A stretch of 64,000 nt of DNA from Streptomyces tuirus. Lineage in GTDB: Bacteria > Actinomycetota > Actinomycetes > Streptomycetales > Streptomycetaceae. Position 1 is the first letter of the stretch, and each line of letters begins with the position of its first letter. The translations under genes were made by a program, and so were the position numbers. The notes below the pieces were generated by a model. It was not told the origin of the DNA and searched no databases. It saw nothing but the letters and a program-made list of their open reading frames with translations. Where the stretch lies: assembly GCA_018195615.1 (NCBI GenBank), contig JAGTPG010000002.1:3600501-3664500 (forward strand). The letters are read 5' to 3'. Positions 54,474 through 63,453 of this stretch are shown one piece after another.

Positions 54474-55490
54474 TTAGCCAGCAGGCCAGGGTTGGGGCGA
54501 GTCGGCTGCTCGGGCCTTGAGCGCCGCGGCGATCTGTCGTCCGACAGCGGCCGCAAGCGGCGGGGGCACTGCCTGCCCCACTTGCCGGTATCCCCGCGTC
54601 TTCCTGCCAGCGATCTGCCAGCTCGGTGGGAAGCCCTGTAGCAACGCGGTCTGGGCCACGGTCAATGCAGGAAGATCTTTCCTGTCGCTGCCCAGCGCCC
54701 ACCCGTCCTGAGGACCAGGTGGCTCGTCCGCAAGCGTGCCGCCGTTGATGCCGATCCTTTCCCAGATGGCCTTGGCGCGTTCAGGGCCTAGGTCGGGGCC
54801 GCCTCGCTTGTCGGAGCCACCGACAAGAGTCGGTGCAACGATCCTGGCTTCCTGTGCCCACTCCTGAGCATGCGGCCAACCCCGGCTGGCCATGGAGGGA
54901 TACAACACATCACCTACGTAGGTCGGCGTCTCGGCAGACGGCGACGGCCAGGTGAAGGATTGAGCGTAGGGCTCTTGCAGGGCCACGAAGAAACCATGCG
55001 ACCGATTCTGGGGAACTCCAAAGTCCTTGGCGTTCAGGACGTTTTTGAAGAGCCGGAATCCGAGATGGTTCAGTTCTTCTTCTATTTCGGTGCGAACCTC
55101 TGAGAAGTCGTCCTTGCTGACGAGCCCCGGTACGTTTTCCAACAGCACGGCGCGTGGCCTAACCGCCCCTACCAAGTAGAGTGCCGCCTTGACCAGCTTC
55201 CTTTCAGGGTGATCATCTTTCCGATTGATGGTTGCCATCGACTTCACCCGAGGAGTACCGGCCGACAACAGATCTACGTCGTAGGACTCGGGGTGGTGGT
55301 CAGGGTCGAAGGCGTTGAGGTCCTCTTCCACGAGGTTCCACTCAGGCCGATTGGCGAAGAGGGTTGCCAGTGCCTTGTCATCTACTTCGACAAGTGCAGC
55401 CGGAGAGAACCCCGCAGACTCCAAGCCAAGAGCAAGCCCCCCTGCGCCGGCACAGATCTCGATGGAGCTGAGGGTGGCTGAGGACGACAT
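54474..55490 (-). CDS. Cytosine-5 methyltransferase paralogue lacking the catalytic cysteine
   Basis: 338 aa. Motif I (IEICAGAGGLALGLESAGF), VEVDDKALATL (motif II), LLENVPGLV (motif VI) and the C-terminal QGFPPSWQIAG and VGQAVPPPLAAAVGRQIAAAL (motifs IX-X) clearly place it in the C5-methyltransferase family. Motif IV, normally PCQ/PCxPFS, reads SAGTPRVKSMAT (residues 76-87), so the nucleophilic Cys is replaced by Arg81. Motif VIII is QNRSHG rather than QxRxR. It probably binds S-adenosylmethionine and DNA but cannot methylate, acting as a partner of the neighbouring enzyme. ATG 55490 has AGGAG upstream. First gene of the leftward pair. Confidence 0.85.
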   Translation of the reverse strand: MSSSATLSSIEICAGAGGLALGLESAGFSPAALVEVDDKALATLFANRPEWNLVEEDLNAFDPDHHPESYDVDLLSAGTPRVKSMATINRKDDHPERKLVKAALYLVGAVRPRAVLLENVPGLVSKDDFSEVRTEIEEELNHLGFRLFKNVLNAKDFGVPQNRSHGFFVALQEPYAQSFTWPSPSAETPTYVGDVLYPSMASRGWPHAQEWAQEARIVAPTLVGGSDKRGGPDLGPERAKAIWERIGINGGTLADEPPGPQDGWALGSDRKDLPALTVAQTALLQGFPPSWQIAGRKTRGYRQVGQAVPPPLAAAVGRQIAAALKARAADSPQPWPAG

Positions 55491-55758
55491 TCGACTCCTT
55501 CTCCCAGAGTTCGTAGTTCACATGTATGCCAGGGAGCGCCAACTGATCGGTGCTAGCCCCGTCGGGGGCAACGCTGTAGCCAGGAGACCCCCGACTCGTT
55601 CACTCCCCTGGGCTTGAGACGTTTACTCACTGAGGCTGGTTGCTGAGACAAGTCGTCACGCATGCCTCCGGGTACTCTCGGCAGCGGGACAGGCCGCTTG
55701 GCAGCGGTTTGCACGAGTAAAGACCCGGGAGTACGGCACTTGGGCCGACTGGCTGGAT

Positions 55759-56358
55759 GTGCTGCGGCACACCTTCCACGCGATGTTCGGGGCCGTGATC
55801 GCCCAGGGCTGCGACTACCGGGAGACGTTCCAGGAGTTCCGGCCGGGGTTCGATCTCTACGAGGAGCGGGAGAAGCGGACCGCTGCCGGGCAGCCGGAGA
55901 GCTTTGGGGAAGAGGACCTGTACGAGGACGTCCGGCTGGCTCTCGGGCAGCTGCGGGCCGACGGACTGTGGCTCGGTATCGCCGGCAACCAGACCGTACG
56001 CGCCGGAAGGATCTTGCGGGCGCTGTTCTCCGACGATGTCGACTTGATCAGGACGTCCGACGACTGGGGCGCCAGCAAGCCCGACCCCGAGTTCATCAAG
56101 CGGGTGGCCGACGCCGTGCCCTTCCAGGCCGGCGAGATCCTGTATGTCGGTGACCGGTACGTCAACGACATCAGGCCTGCCCGGCAGGCGGGTATGCACA
56201 CAGCGCTTGTGCATCGCGGGCCCTGGGCCACGATTCAGTGGAACAGCGCCGAGGCATTGGAACTGCCGACCTTCCGCATCGAAAGACTGCTTGAACTGAG
56301 CTACGGAGTACGCGAGTTCAACGTCGAAGAGAGAGGATCCCCGCCATGCGATACGTAA
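55759..56358 (+). CDS. HAD-family hydrolase, apparently 5'-truncated
   Basis: 199 aa from GTG 55759. It contains IAGNQTVRAGRILRAL (motif II region), the Lys in GASKPDPEFIKRV and VGDRYVNDIRPARQAGM (motif IV), but no N-terminal DxD nucleophile motif. The frame stays open upstream with protein-like sequence (AAWQRFARVKTREYGTWADW) to about 55640, then loses resemblance at the island edge. The N-terminus was probably replaced when the island was inserted, leaving a likely inactive fragment. It is followed closely by a membrane protein gene. Confidence 0.65.
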   Translation: MLRHTFHAMFGAVIAQGCDYRETFQEFRPGFDLYEEREKRTAAGQPESFGEEDLYEDVRLALGQLRADGLWLGIAGNQTVRAGRILRALFSDDVDLIRTSDDWGASKPDPEFIKRVADAVPFQAGEILYVGDRYVNDIRPARQAGMHTALVHRGPWATIQWNSAEALELPTFRIERLLELSYGVREFNVEERGSPPCDT

Positions 56359-56738
56359 GACATGTCAAAGGGGCCTTGACCGTCACCGCCGCCACCGCGG
56401 CCTGCCACACCCTCATGTCCGCCGGCTATGCGTGGACTCGCGACAGCGCGGCCGCAGACGGGGACACGATGCTCTCCGGCGCCTTCGAGTTCCTGCTCAC
56501 TACGGCCGCTTCCTGGGCTCTGATGCCTCTTCTGCTGTGGGCTGGCATGCAGGTGATGGGGGAGGCCCGCAGCACAGTGCTGATAGTCGTCGGTGGGCTT
56601 GTCTGGGTAGGGGTCTCCGGGTACTTCATCGACGACATCGACCACGCGGGCGGGCACATACCGATGCTGGCCCTCGCTGCTTATGTACTTCTCGGTACGG
56701 GGTTGGCTGGGGCCGGCCCCAGCCACCGCAGCGGGTGA
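56346..56738 (+). CDS. Small integral membrane protein (130 aa)
   Basis: Overlaps the end of the HAD gene by 13 bp. Predicted membrane helices are near ALTVTAATAACHTLMSAGYA, FLLTTAASWALMPLLLWAGM, TVLIVVGGLVWVGVSGYF and MLALAAYVLLGTGLAG. The start ATG 56346 follows GAGAGGATCC. No family recognised. Confidence 0.65.
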   Translation: MRYVRHVKGALTVTAATAACHTLMSAGYAWTRDSAAADGDTMLSGAFEFLLTTAASWALMPLLLWAGMQVMGEARSTVLIVVGGLVWVGVSGYFIDDIDHAGGHIPMLALAAYVLLGTGLAGAGPSHRSG

Positions 56739-56739
56739 T

Positions 56740-56874
56740 CGAGCGGGGTTTGCGTGGCTGCACATCTTCCGGCGCCTGCGGGTCCGCTGGGAACGCCGGG
56801 CCGACATCCACGAAGCGTTCCTCAAACTTGCCTGCTGCCTGATCACCCACCCACAACTCGGCTCATTGTGTTAG
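56740..56874 (+). pseudogene. IS5-family transposase remnant (C-terminus)
   Basis: The frame ending at the TAG at 56872-56874 reads RAGFAWLHIFRRLRVRWERR and then DIHEAFLKLACCLI, the typical C-terminus of IS5-type DDE transposases, whose catalytic Glu normally lies just before this stretch. No upstream transposase part is present. It marks an old insertion at the right side of the island. Confidence 0.7.
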
Positions 56875-56978
56875 CCGTTCTCGGCCTCCATCGTTCATGA
56901 ATCCTCGTTCGTTTGCTGACGGGGACTCTATGTTTACGTACCCACGATTTCGGCGACGTCTGGACGCACTCTGCGATC

Positions 56979-57641
56979 TCAGCCGGTTGACGTCTCACGC
57001 CCTTCACACAGGGCGGCGCACTCGGCCTCAAAACGCATCTGTGCTCGGTCGAGCGTGTCGTCCGCGTCGCGGCCGTGGGCCTGGAGCCAGTGAAGGAAGT
57101 CGGTGATCGCTGCGATCACCGTCTCCTGCGCCACGGCCGAGGTCAACCTGCCCACACCCGTTCCGCACGGCAACGGCGTACCAGCGGCGTAGAGGCTGAG
57201 CAGGGCCTCGGCCCTCACCACGCTGGGAGCCTCCACATGGCCATTGGATGCGGTGAGTTTCGTGGCCAGCTCGCACCACGTGACCTTTCGGTCCGGCCGC
57301 AGCAGCACACCCCAGCGATCGGCAACGGCGTCCACGAGCGCCATGCCCCTCCCCTCCAGGGAATCCGTGCTCGCATCGCGGAGGACGGGCAGCGCCCGCG
57401 TGTCGGGATCATGCACCTCGATGCGTAGGTGCGTGCCCCTCAAGGAGACAGCGAGCGTCGCGGGGGTGCCGTGTCCGACGTGCGTGATGACGTTGGACAC
57501 CAGCTCGCTGACGCACAGTTGGGCCTCGTCGCTGATGTCGTGCAAGCCCCAGATCCCCAGGTGCAGCCGCATGATCCGCCGCAGCGCAGCCACCTCCACG
57601 GGCTCGGCTGTGAAGGCCAGCTCCCACGGCTTCCGCGACAT
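56979..57641 (-). CDS. ATP-binding regulator (RsbW/anti-sigma-type HATPase)
   Basis: 220 aa. The first 125 residues form a small GHKL ATPase of the anti-sigma/serine kinase type: LCVSELVSNVITHVGHGTPA (N-box), RIEVHDPDTRALPV (G1) and LEGRGMALVDAVADRWGV (G2). The C-terminal 85 residues are helical and unassigned. The start ATG 57641 is preferred over upstream codons. It is divergent from the XRE-DUF397 pair. The trio is a common Streptomyces regulatory module related to those controlling development. Confidence 0.82.
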   Translation of the reverse strand: MSRKPWELAFTAEPVEVAALRRIMRLHLGIWGLHDISDEAQLCVSELVSNVITHVGHGTPATLAVSLRGTHLRIEVHDPDTRALPVLRDASTDSLEGRGMALVDAVADRWGVLLRPDRKVTWCELATKLTASNGHVEAPSVVRAEALLSLYAAGTPLPCGTGVGRLTSAVAQETVIAAITDFLHWLQAHGRDADDTLDRAQMRFEAECAALCEGRETSTG

Positions 57642-57857
57642 ACACGCTTCCTGGCTCACGTGGACCCCTCTCATCGCAGTCGACACCGCGCTGGCAGCGC
57701 AGCGTCACGAACGCTCACGTTGAGTTGTTCTGTCGACCACTGTGCTGGCATCACATCCCGTCGTGCAATGTGCACGGCGGGAATCCCACTTCCGTGTGAT
57801 TGGCACGCGCAACCCTTGGCGCAAGACTGAACACCCGCTACGTGGAAGAGGGTTGGA

Positions 57858-58706
57858 ATGGCCGGTTCACCGACGGCACGTCGTCGCCGTCTCTCGATCG
57901 AGCTGAAGAAGCTCCGCGAGAAGAGCACGCTCACCTGTGCCCAGGTCGGTGCGGCTCTGGACTGGAGCGGCTCCAAGGTCAACCGGATGGAGACGGGCAG
58001 CGGGCGCATCCAGCCGTCGGACATCGACGCCCTGTGTCGCTTCTACGGCACGAGCGAGGAACTGCGCGAGTTCCTCAAGTCGCTGGCCCGGCAGGCAAAG
58101 GTGCGCGGCTGGTGGCAGGTCCACGGCGCCGGCGTCCCCGAGTGGTTCAACATCTACATCGGCCTCGAACAGGACGCCTCGACCTTCCGCCAGTACCAGT
58201 GCGAGGTCGTCCCCGGCCTCATGCAGAGCGAGGTGTACGCGTCCGAGCTCCACAAGTCCGGTGCGCACATGTCGGCCGAGGACATCGCCAAGGCGGTGCA
58301 GGTCCGCATGGAACGCCAGGCCATGCTGAGGCGACCGGATGCTCCCGACGCCTGGTTCATCGTGAACGAGGGTGCCCTGCGCCACGTCATCGGTGACCAC
58401 GCCTTGATGCGAGAGCAGTTGGAACGCGTCCTGGAGACGGCCGATCTGCCGACCGTGACCTTGCAGGTCCTCCCTTTCGACTCAGGGACTTATCCGGCCA
58501 CCGGTTCGTTCACCGTGCTCGGTTTCCCGGCCGCGGAAGATCCGGACGTCGTGTATCGAGACGGCATCACCGATGCCATGTACTTGGAGGGCGAGCATCA
58601 TGTCCGTGAGTACACGAGGGCGTTCGACGGCCTCCGGGCCGCGGCCTTGAGTCCTCAACGCTCGGCCCTGTTGATCGAGTCGATCTTGAAGGATTACGCA
58701 AGGTGA
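57858..58706 (+). CDS. XRE regulator with Scr1/DUF5753 domain
   Basis: 282 aa. Helix-turn-helix at about residues 12-68 (LREKSTLTCAQVGAALDWSG, KVNRMETGSGRIQPSDIDAL). The C-terminal DUF5753 domain begins IYIGLEQDASTFRQYQ and includes VVPGLMQSEVYA, FIVNEGALRHVIG, LQVLPFDSGTYPATGSFTVL. The ATG at 57858 lies in a 216-bp divergent promoter gap. The stop overlaps the GTG of the DUF397 gene, so the pair is translationally coupled, as in many Streptomyces paralogues. Confidence 0.9.
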   Translation: MAGSPTARRRRLSIELKKLREKSTLTCAQVGAALDWSGSKVNRMETGSGRIQPSDIDALCRFYGTSEELREFLKSLARQAKVRGWWQVHGAGVPEWFNIYIGLEQDASTFRQYQCEVVPGLMQSEVYASELHKSGAHMSAEDIAKAVQVRMERQAMLRRPDAPDAWFIVNEGALRHVIGDHALMREQLERVLETADLPTVTLQVLPFDSGTYPATGSFTVLGFPAAEDPDVVYRDGITDAMYLEGEHHVREYTRAFDGLRAAALSPQRSALLIESILKDYAR

Positions 58707-58918
58707 CAATAGAAGCTTCCGGTGGAAGCGGCCGTCCGGTGTGGTTCACGTCGTCCTACAGCAACGGTGCCGGGGGCGAGTGTGTCGAGTGCGCCCTCAC
58801 CGGCGACGGCGCTCTCGTCCGCGACTCGAAGATTCCGGAGGCGCGTCTGATCGCGGTGGGAAACGATGCTTGGCGCTCCTTCGTCCAGACCGTGAAGCGC
58901 GGCGGGGCGGCACGCTAA
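58703..58918 (+). CDS. DUF397 domain protein
   Basis: 71 aa, GTG start overlapping the upstream stop (GTGA). It shows the DUF397 pattern: VWFTSSYSNGAGGECVECAL, VRDSKIPEARL and DAWRSFVQTVKRG. These small proteins antagonise or bind the paired XRE regulator. The 246-bp gap that follows holds only a short open piece ending QVIEGLQSA at 59072, perhaps a gene remnant. Confidence 0.9.
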   Translation: MTIEASGGSGRPVWFTSSYSNGAGGECVECALTGDGALVRDSKIPEARLIAVGNDAWRSFVQTVKRGGAAR

Positions 58919-59164
58919 CGATGCGGTCTGCCTACACCAGCCCTGCACGACCCCGCCCTGCGCCCCTGCGCTATATCAGCCGCCTGTCCGGCAGACCTGA
59001 CGGAGATTCCATCTCGGCTTGAGCCGGCACGGCGCATGGCCGAGCAGGTCATCGAGGGGCTGCAGTCAGCCTGACGGCGCGAGTGCTCTCCAACGCCGCG
59101 CGGACGGTCGGGGGCGTTGTCCACGTACCGGAGCGCTCAGTCGGCCTGCAGTTCAGAGCGACGA

Positions 59165-60489
59165 TCAGGCGGCCACGGACATGGCCCGCTCGTACAGGTT
59201 CCGGGCCGCCGGGGTACGGAGGTGAGGGCGAATCAAGGCCTTCATGTTGCGGACCTTTTCGTCTGTGCTCCCCGACTGCACCAAGGGGTAGTCGTCCAGA
59301 ACGCGGTCCCAGATGGAGACCGCTTCTTCCAGGCGCCCAAGCTCCAGGTGGCGTTCCCCAGCAGGAGGTTGTAGCGGACGCTGCTACGTCGGTAGTGGCT
59401 GTCCCGGAGTTTGTCGGACTCCACCAGGGACTCCACGGCTCCCTCCTTGTCGCCTGTGGCGTAGCGGACCTGGGAGACGTGATAGGCCAGGGACGACGGC
59501 GAGTAGCTTCCGAACGCCTTTGCCCGGGACTCCGCCTTGTCCATGGCCGTCTCCGCCTCCTTGATGAACACCAGGGCGTTGTGCCGGTCCCCGGAGGCTG
59601 CGTAGGAGTGGGCTTGTTGCCCGGCCAGGAACGCCCGCATACGGGGCCCGGCGGCCGGAGATGCCGCTGCGGCGGCGTCGGCCAGGCGGACGGCCTCGGC
59701 GTGGTGGCCCAGGTCCACGGCCTGGAGACTCATTCCCCGCAGCGTGGTGCAGTAGGTCAGGTGGTCGTCGGCGGCCCCGGCCAGTTCCAGGGCTTTCACG
59801 TAGTACCGCTGGGCCAGTCCGTGGAGCCGTTCATCCACGGCCATGAACCCGGTCAGGTACAGGAGATCCGACGTGGCGGACAGTAGAGCCTTCCGTACGT
59901 CCTCCGGCGCGTCCGCACGGAGGTGAGGGCTCACCGTGTTGACCAGAAACGCGGCGGCCATCGGCCTGGCGTGACGCCCGCCGAACTGATCGTCCAACTC
60001 CGAGACCTTTTCGGTCATGGCCACCACGGCGTCCACTTCCCGGAACCCGATGCGGCGGGTCTTGCCGGACTCCACGGCTTCCATGCGGCCCACTACGTCG
60101 GGCCAATCCGGGATGGTGAGGGCGACGGAGAACAGAGCAGCGCCCATGACGCCACGGCGGGACGGATCCATGTCTTGCCTCCCGAGCTCCACCAACCCTT
60201 CCAAGGTATCCGTACGTAAGGAAGTTCCCGGGGCGGGATCTGGGAGGCCCGCCTCCACATGGGTCACGGGGCGACCCAGCTTGCGGGAGAGGGCCTCCAC
60301 GATGAACCCGCGGACCTTGCGCTGGGGCGTCGTCCCGGCAAGCCAGTGACTGACGGCGGACTGGTCGTACCGCAACGGTGTGCCCGCCTCCGTCCCCAGG
60401 CGGTTGACCTCCCTGGCGAACTGGGTCTCAGTCCAGCCTGACTCTTCGACTAAGCGAGCCAGCTTGGTGTTTGGCTCCCGCTCGGCCAT
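59165..60489 (-). pseudogene. XRE regulator with TPR domain, frameshifted
   Basis: About 441 aa. The N-terminal helix-turn-helix is in LVEESGWTETQFAREVNRL and YDQSAVSHWLAG. It is followed by TPR-like helices (LLYLTGFMAVDERLHGLAQRYY, AEAVRLADAAAAASPAAG, NALVFIKEAETAMDKAESRA). The break is at the C4 run 59356-59359; one extra base restores LLLGERHLELGRLEEAVSIW and the end LYERAMSVAA at 59165. ATG 60489. It is divergent from the tgm cluster across 127 bp and is its likely regulator. Confidence 0.83.
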
Positions 60490-60616
60490 GGCCTGACCCC
60501 CCGTGTGCGGCCAACTTTCATGGCTTTCATACTCCGGCGTCGCGGCAACGGTACCGCGCTGCGTGTTCGTGCGGTTGCGTAGTGCACCAGCGATCAACCC
60601 CTCGGAGGAAACCAAC

Positions 60617-60913
60617 ATGACCCCCCGGAACAGCGTCCTCCCCCTTGCTGTGGGCGTCCTGGCCGCGGACACCAAGGTCGTTGGATTCAGTCGGCCGGAG
60701 GACGTGACCCCCGGGCGGATCGTCGTGGACAAGGACCGGGACATGGTGGCCCGGGTCGATGAAGTCGACGGCCGATGGGTGGAGGTTTCCCGGCCCACGG
60801 GCCTGTCCTGGCGGGTGAGTTGGATTCGGCTCCGCCCGGGGACGGAACGTGAGGCACGCCAGCTCCGCGCCATTGGCCGACTCCACCAACAGCAGCGTCG
60901 GGGCCTGGCGTGA
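60617..60913 (+). CDS. Small protein at the head of the graspetide cluster (98 aa)
   Basis: ATG 60617 follows a strong ribosome site (CGGAGGAAACC). The sequence is beta-rich in the middle (TPGRIVVDKDRDMVARVDEV, RWVEVSRPTGLSWRVSW) and helical and basic at the end. No motif recognised. Being first in the operon, 53 bp before the precursor peptide gene, it may have a regulatory or accessory role. Confidence 0.75.
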   Translation: MTPRNSVLPLAVGVLAADTKVVGFSRPEDVTPGRIVVDKDRDMVARVDEVDGRWVEVSRPTGLSWRVSWIRLRPGTEREARQLRAIGRLHQQQRRGLA

Positions 60914-60966
60914 GCCTCCTGCGAGGTGCTCGACCACACATCAGAAACCAAAGAGAGAGGGCCAGC

Positions 60967-61227
60967 ATGCAGACCACGATCACCGCCCAGGAGCGCATCC
61001 CCTGGGGCATCAGCCGTATGCGCCCGTATCCCAGCGCCTACCAGCCCGGTTACGCCACCGCCGAACTCGACCCCACCACCCAGACCACCGTTTTCCGCGA
61101 TGCGCAGGGCGGCATCGTGGAGATGGGCAAGCACGGCACGAGCAAGGGAACCGAGACCCAGCCCCAGTCCACCAACCAGGACAGCCGCAATGACACCGAT
61201 CACGACCAGGACAGCGTGCAGGACTGA
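60967..61227 (+). CDS. tgmA: ATP-grasp-modified RiPP precursor peptide (TgmA-like)
   Basis: 86 aa. The leader has the family signature PWGISRMRPYPSAYQPGY, then AELDPTTQTTVFRDAQG and VEMGKHGTSKGTE. The C-terminal core is rich in Thr, Ser, Asp, Glu and Gln (TETQPQSTNQDSRNDTDHDQ), giving hydroxyl and carboxyl side chains for ester crosslinks. The ATG at 60967 follows GAGAGAGGG. Its stop overlaps the start of the ATP-grasp gene by one base. The mature product is predicted to be a graspetide; no protease or exporter is visible. Confidence 0.88.
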   Translation: MQTTITAQERIPWGISRMRPYPSAYQPGYATAELDPTTQTTVFRDAQGGIVEMGKHGTSKGTETQPQSTNQDSRNDTDHDQDSVQD

Positions 61228-62192
61228 TGAACCACACTGGACCGGTCGCGGTCGTCACCGAATTGGACGACGTGACCGCCGACATGGTGATCACCGAACT
61301 GAACAAGCGCGGTGTCCCAGTCGTGCGGTTCGACCCCTCTGACATCGGTGACCGCCTCTTACTGTCGGCCCGGTTCGGCGCCGGCCCGGCGACCACCCCC
61401 GCCGGCCACCTTCGGACCCCCTCCAGGGACACCGCCCTGGAGGGGGTGCGGTCCCTGTATTGGCGCCGCCCCACCTGGCCCCACTTCGAGCACTTGGACG
61501 ACCCCGACGCCCGTTTCGCTGCTGCCCAAGTTCGTCATGGTCTCGGCGGCGCCCTCTACGCCCTGGCGAGCTGCCGCTACGTGAACCACCCCCTCAGCAA
61601 CTACGCGGCGGAATACAAGCCCATGCAGCTGGCCGTGGCCGAACGCCTCGGCCTCACCGTCCCACCCACCTTGGTCTCCAACGACCTGGCCGACATCCGG
61701 GCGTTCATCACCGAACACGGCCAGGTGATCTACAAGACGCTGCGCTGGATCCCGTACCGGCGCAGTGACGGCGTGGGGCTGACCACCTGGACCGAGCCTG
61801 TCACCGCCGACGAGGTGGACGAGAGCGTGGCCGTGGTCCCGCACCTGTTCCAGGCGCGCGTGGACAAGGTGGCGGACCTGCGGGTGGTCATCGTCGGGCT
61901 CAAGGTGTTCGCGATCCGTATCGACTCCGACCTGTTGGACTGGCGCACGGATTACAGCGCTCTGACCTACACGCCTGTGGCCCTACCCACCAGCGTGGAA
62001 AAGGCCCTGACCGCACATCTGGAGCACTTCGGCCTCGCCTCCGGCAGCTTTGACCTGAGCATCACACGTGACGGTGACCTGCACTGGTTGGAGCTGAACC
62101 CGAACGGCCAATGGGGTTGGCTCGAAGACGAAACCGGGCTACCGATCGCCGCCGCTTTCGCCGACCTCCTGGAGCAAGGAGCCACACCGTGA
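61227..62192 (+). CDS. tgmB: ATP-grasp peptide maturase (TgmB-like)
   Basis: 321 aa. A RiPP ATP-grasp ligase that links side-chain carboxylates of the precursor to hydroxyls or amines. Seen: the N-terminal VAVVTELDDVTADMVITEL, YWRRPTWPH, NHPLSNYAAEYKPMQLAVA, QVIYKTLRWIPYRR (ATP-binding Lys), HLFQARVDKVADLRVVIVG, and the metal-binding end LHWLELNPNGQWGWLE. Start ATG 61227 and stop overlap the flanking genes, so translation is coupled. Confidence 0.9.
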   Translation: MNHTGPVAVVTELDDVTADMVITELNKRGVPVVRFDPSDIGDRLLLSARFGAGPATTPAGHLRTPSRDTALEGVRSLYWRRPTWPHFEHLDDPDARFAAAQVRHGLGGALYALASCRYVNHPLSNYAAEYKPMQLAVAERLGLTVPPTLVSNDLADIRAFITEHGQVIYKTLRWIPYRRSDGVGLTTWTEPVTADEVDESVAVVPHLFQARVDKVADLRVVIVGLKVFAIRIDSDLLDWRTDYSALTYTPVALPTSVEKALTAHLEHFGLASGSFDLSITRDGDLHWLELNPNGQWGWLEDETGLPIAAAFADLLEQGATP

Positions 62193-63381
62193 TCCATCCC
62201 GACTCCGCAAGCCTCCGTCGCTCTCTGGCTGACCAGCTCGAACAGGGCGGCGTCCTGAGAACCCCCGCCTGGCGAAAGGCCGTCGAAGCCGTACCCCGGG
62301 AGCTGTTCGTCCCGTCGTTCTTCAAGGACGCGCCCGGCCCCAGCGGCATCACGCAGTACATCCCCGTCACCCAGGACACCCACGAGGACGAGCGGTTGGC
62401 CCTCGTCTATCAGAACGAAACCTGGGTGACCCAGCTCGACGGCCACCTCACCGCCGACACCGCCGGCGGGCCGGTGACCGGCTTCCCCACCTCCTCCTCC
62501 ACGATGCCGTCCACCGTCGTGGGGATGCTCGAATCCTTGGACGTGGACGACGGCATGAACGTCCTGGAGATCGGCACTGGTACCGGCTACTCCACGGGCC
62601 TGATGTGCCACCGCCTGGGAGAGGACAACGTCACCACCGTGGAAGTGGACCACGCCGTATCGGAGCGGGCGGATGCCGCCCTGGAGGACGCGGGGTACTC
62701 GACCTGGACCGTCACAGGAGACGGCCTCCTGGGACACCCCCGCCGCGCACCGTATGACCGGACCATCGCCACCTGCGCTCTGCGCCGCATCCCGTACGCG
62801 TGGGTCAGGCAGACCAAGCCCGGCGGACTCGTCCTCGCCACCGTGGGCCCCAGCGCCTGGTCCTACGGCACGGGCCTGGCGAAACTCACCGTCAGGGACG
62901 ATGGCAGAGCAGTGGGTCGGATCATCGGCCGAACGTCGTTCATGCCCGCCCGTGCGGAGGCGGCCGTCCCACTCTCCGGTGACCTCTCCGCCCGCGCTGC
63001 CTACGCAGACACCGAGCGCAAGACCAGCCTTTCCCCCGACGTGCTGAGCGATTGGATGCCTGCCTTCCTGACACAGCTCGCCGCCCGGGTACCCAGCTCG
63101 TCCGTGCCGTCAGCGACAGTGGAGAGACGGTGTACCTGTTCGACACCGGCCGGGAAGCCTTCGCGGCCCTCACCGCTGACGGAGACGAATGGAACGTCCG
63201 ACAGGGGGGACCGGTCGCCATCTGGGATGCCATCGAAAGCGCGCTCACCGCGTGGCGGAACGCGGGCGAGCCTGACATCACCTCCGTTCGAATGGAGGTC
63301 ACTCCTGAGGCACACGCATACTGGATCGGGGACAAGCCGGCTCTCCGCTGGAAGCACTCGCACCCGCCCCTGAGCAGCTAA
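62189..63381 (+). pseudogene. tgmC: Graspetide-associated PIMT-like methyltransferase (TgmC-like), frameshifted
   Basis: About 397 aa. A protein-L-isoaspartate methyltransferase-like enzyme of the ATP-grasp RiPP type, which O-methylates an Asp so that an aspartimide can form. Motifs: LRRSLADQLEQGGVLRTPAW, VTQDTHEDERLALVYQNETWVTQ, the SAM site VLEIGTGTGYSTGLMC, and PYDRTIATCALRRIPYAWV. The break is in CCCGGG at 63084-63089; one extra base continues into PGTQLVRAVSDSGETVYLFD and the C-terminus at 63381. The GTG 62189 overlaps the tgmB stop. Confidence 0.87.
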
Positions 63382-63453
63382 CGCTTCCCGCACAGGCCCC
63401 GCACATCGCTCCGCTCTCCGCGGCATGGGCCGGGAGCGTGCGGGGTTCTGCTG

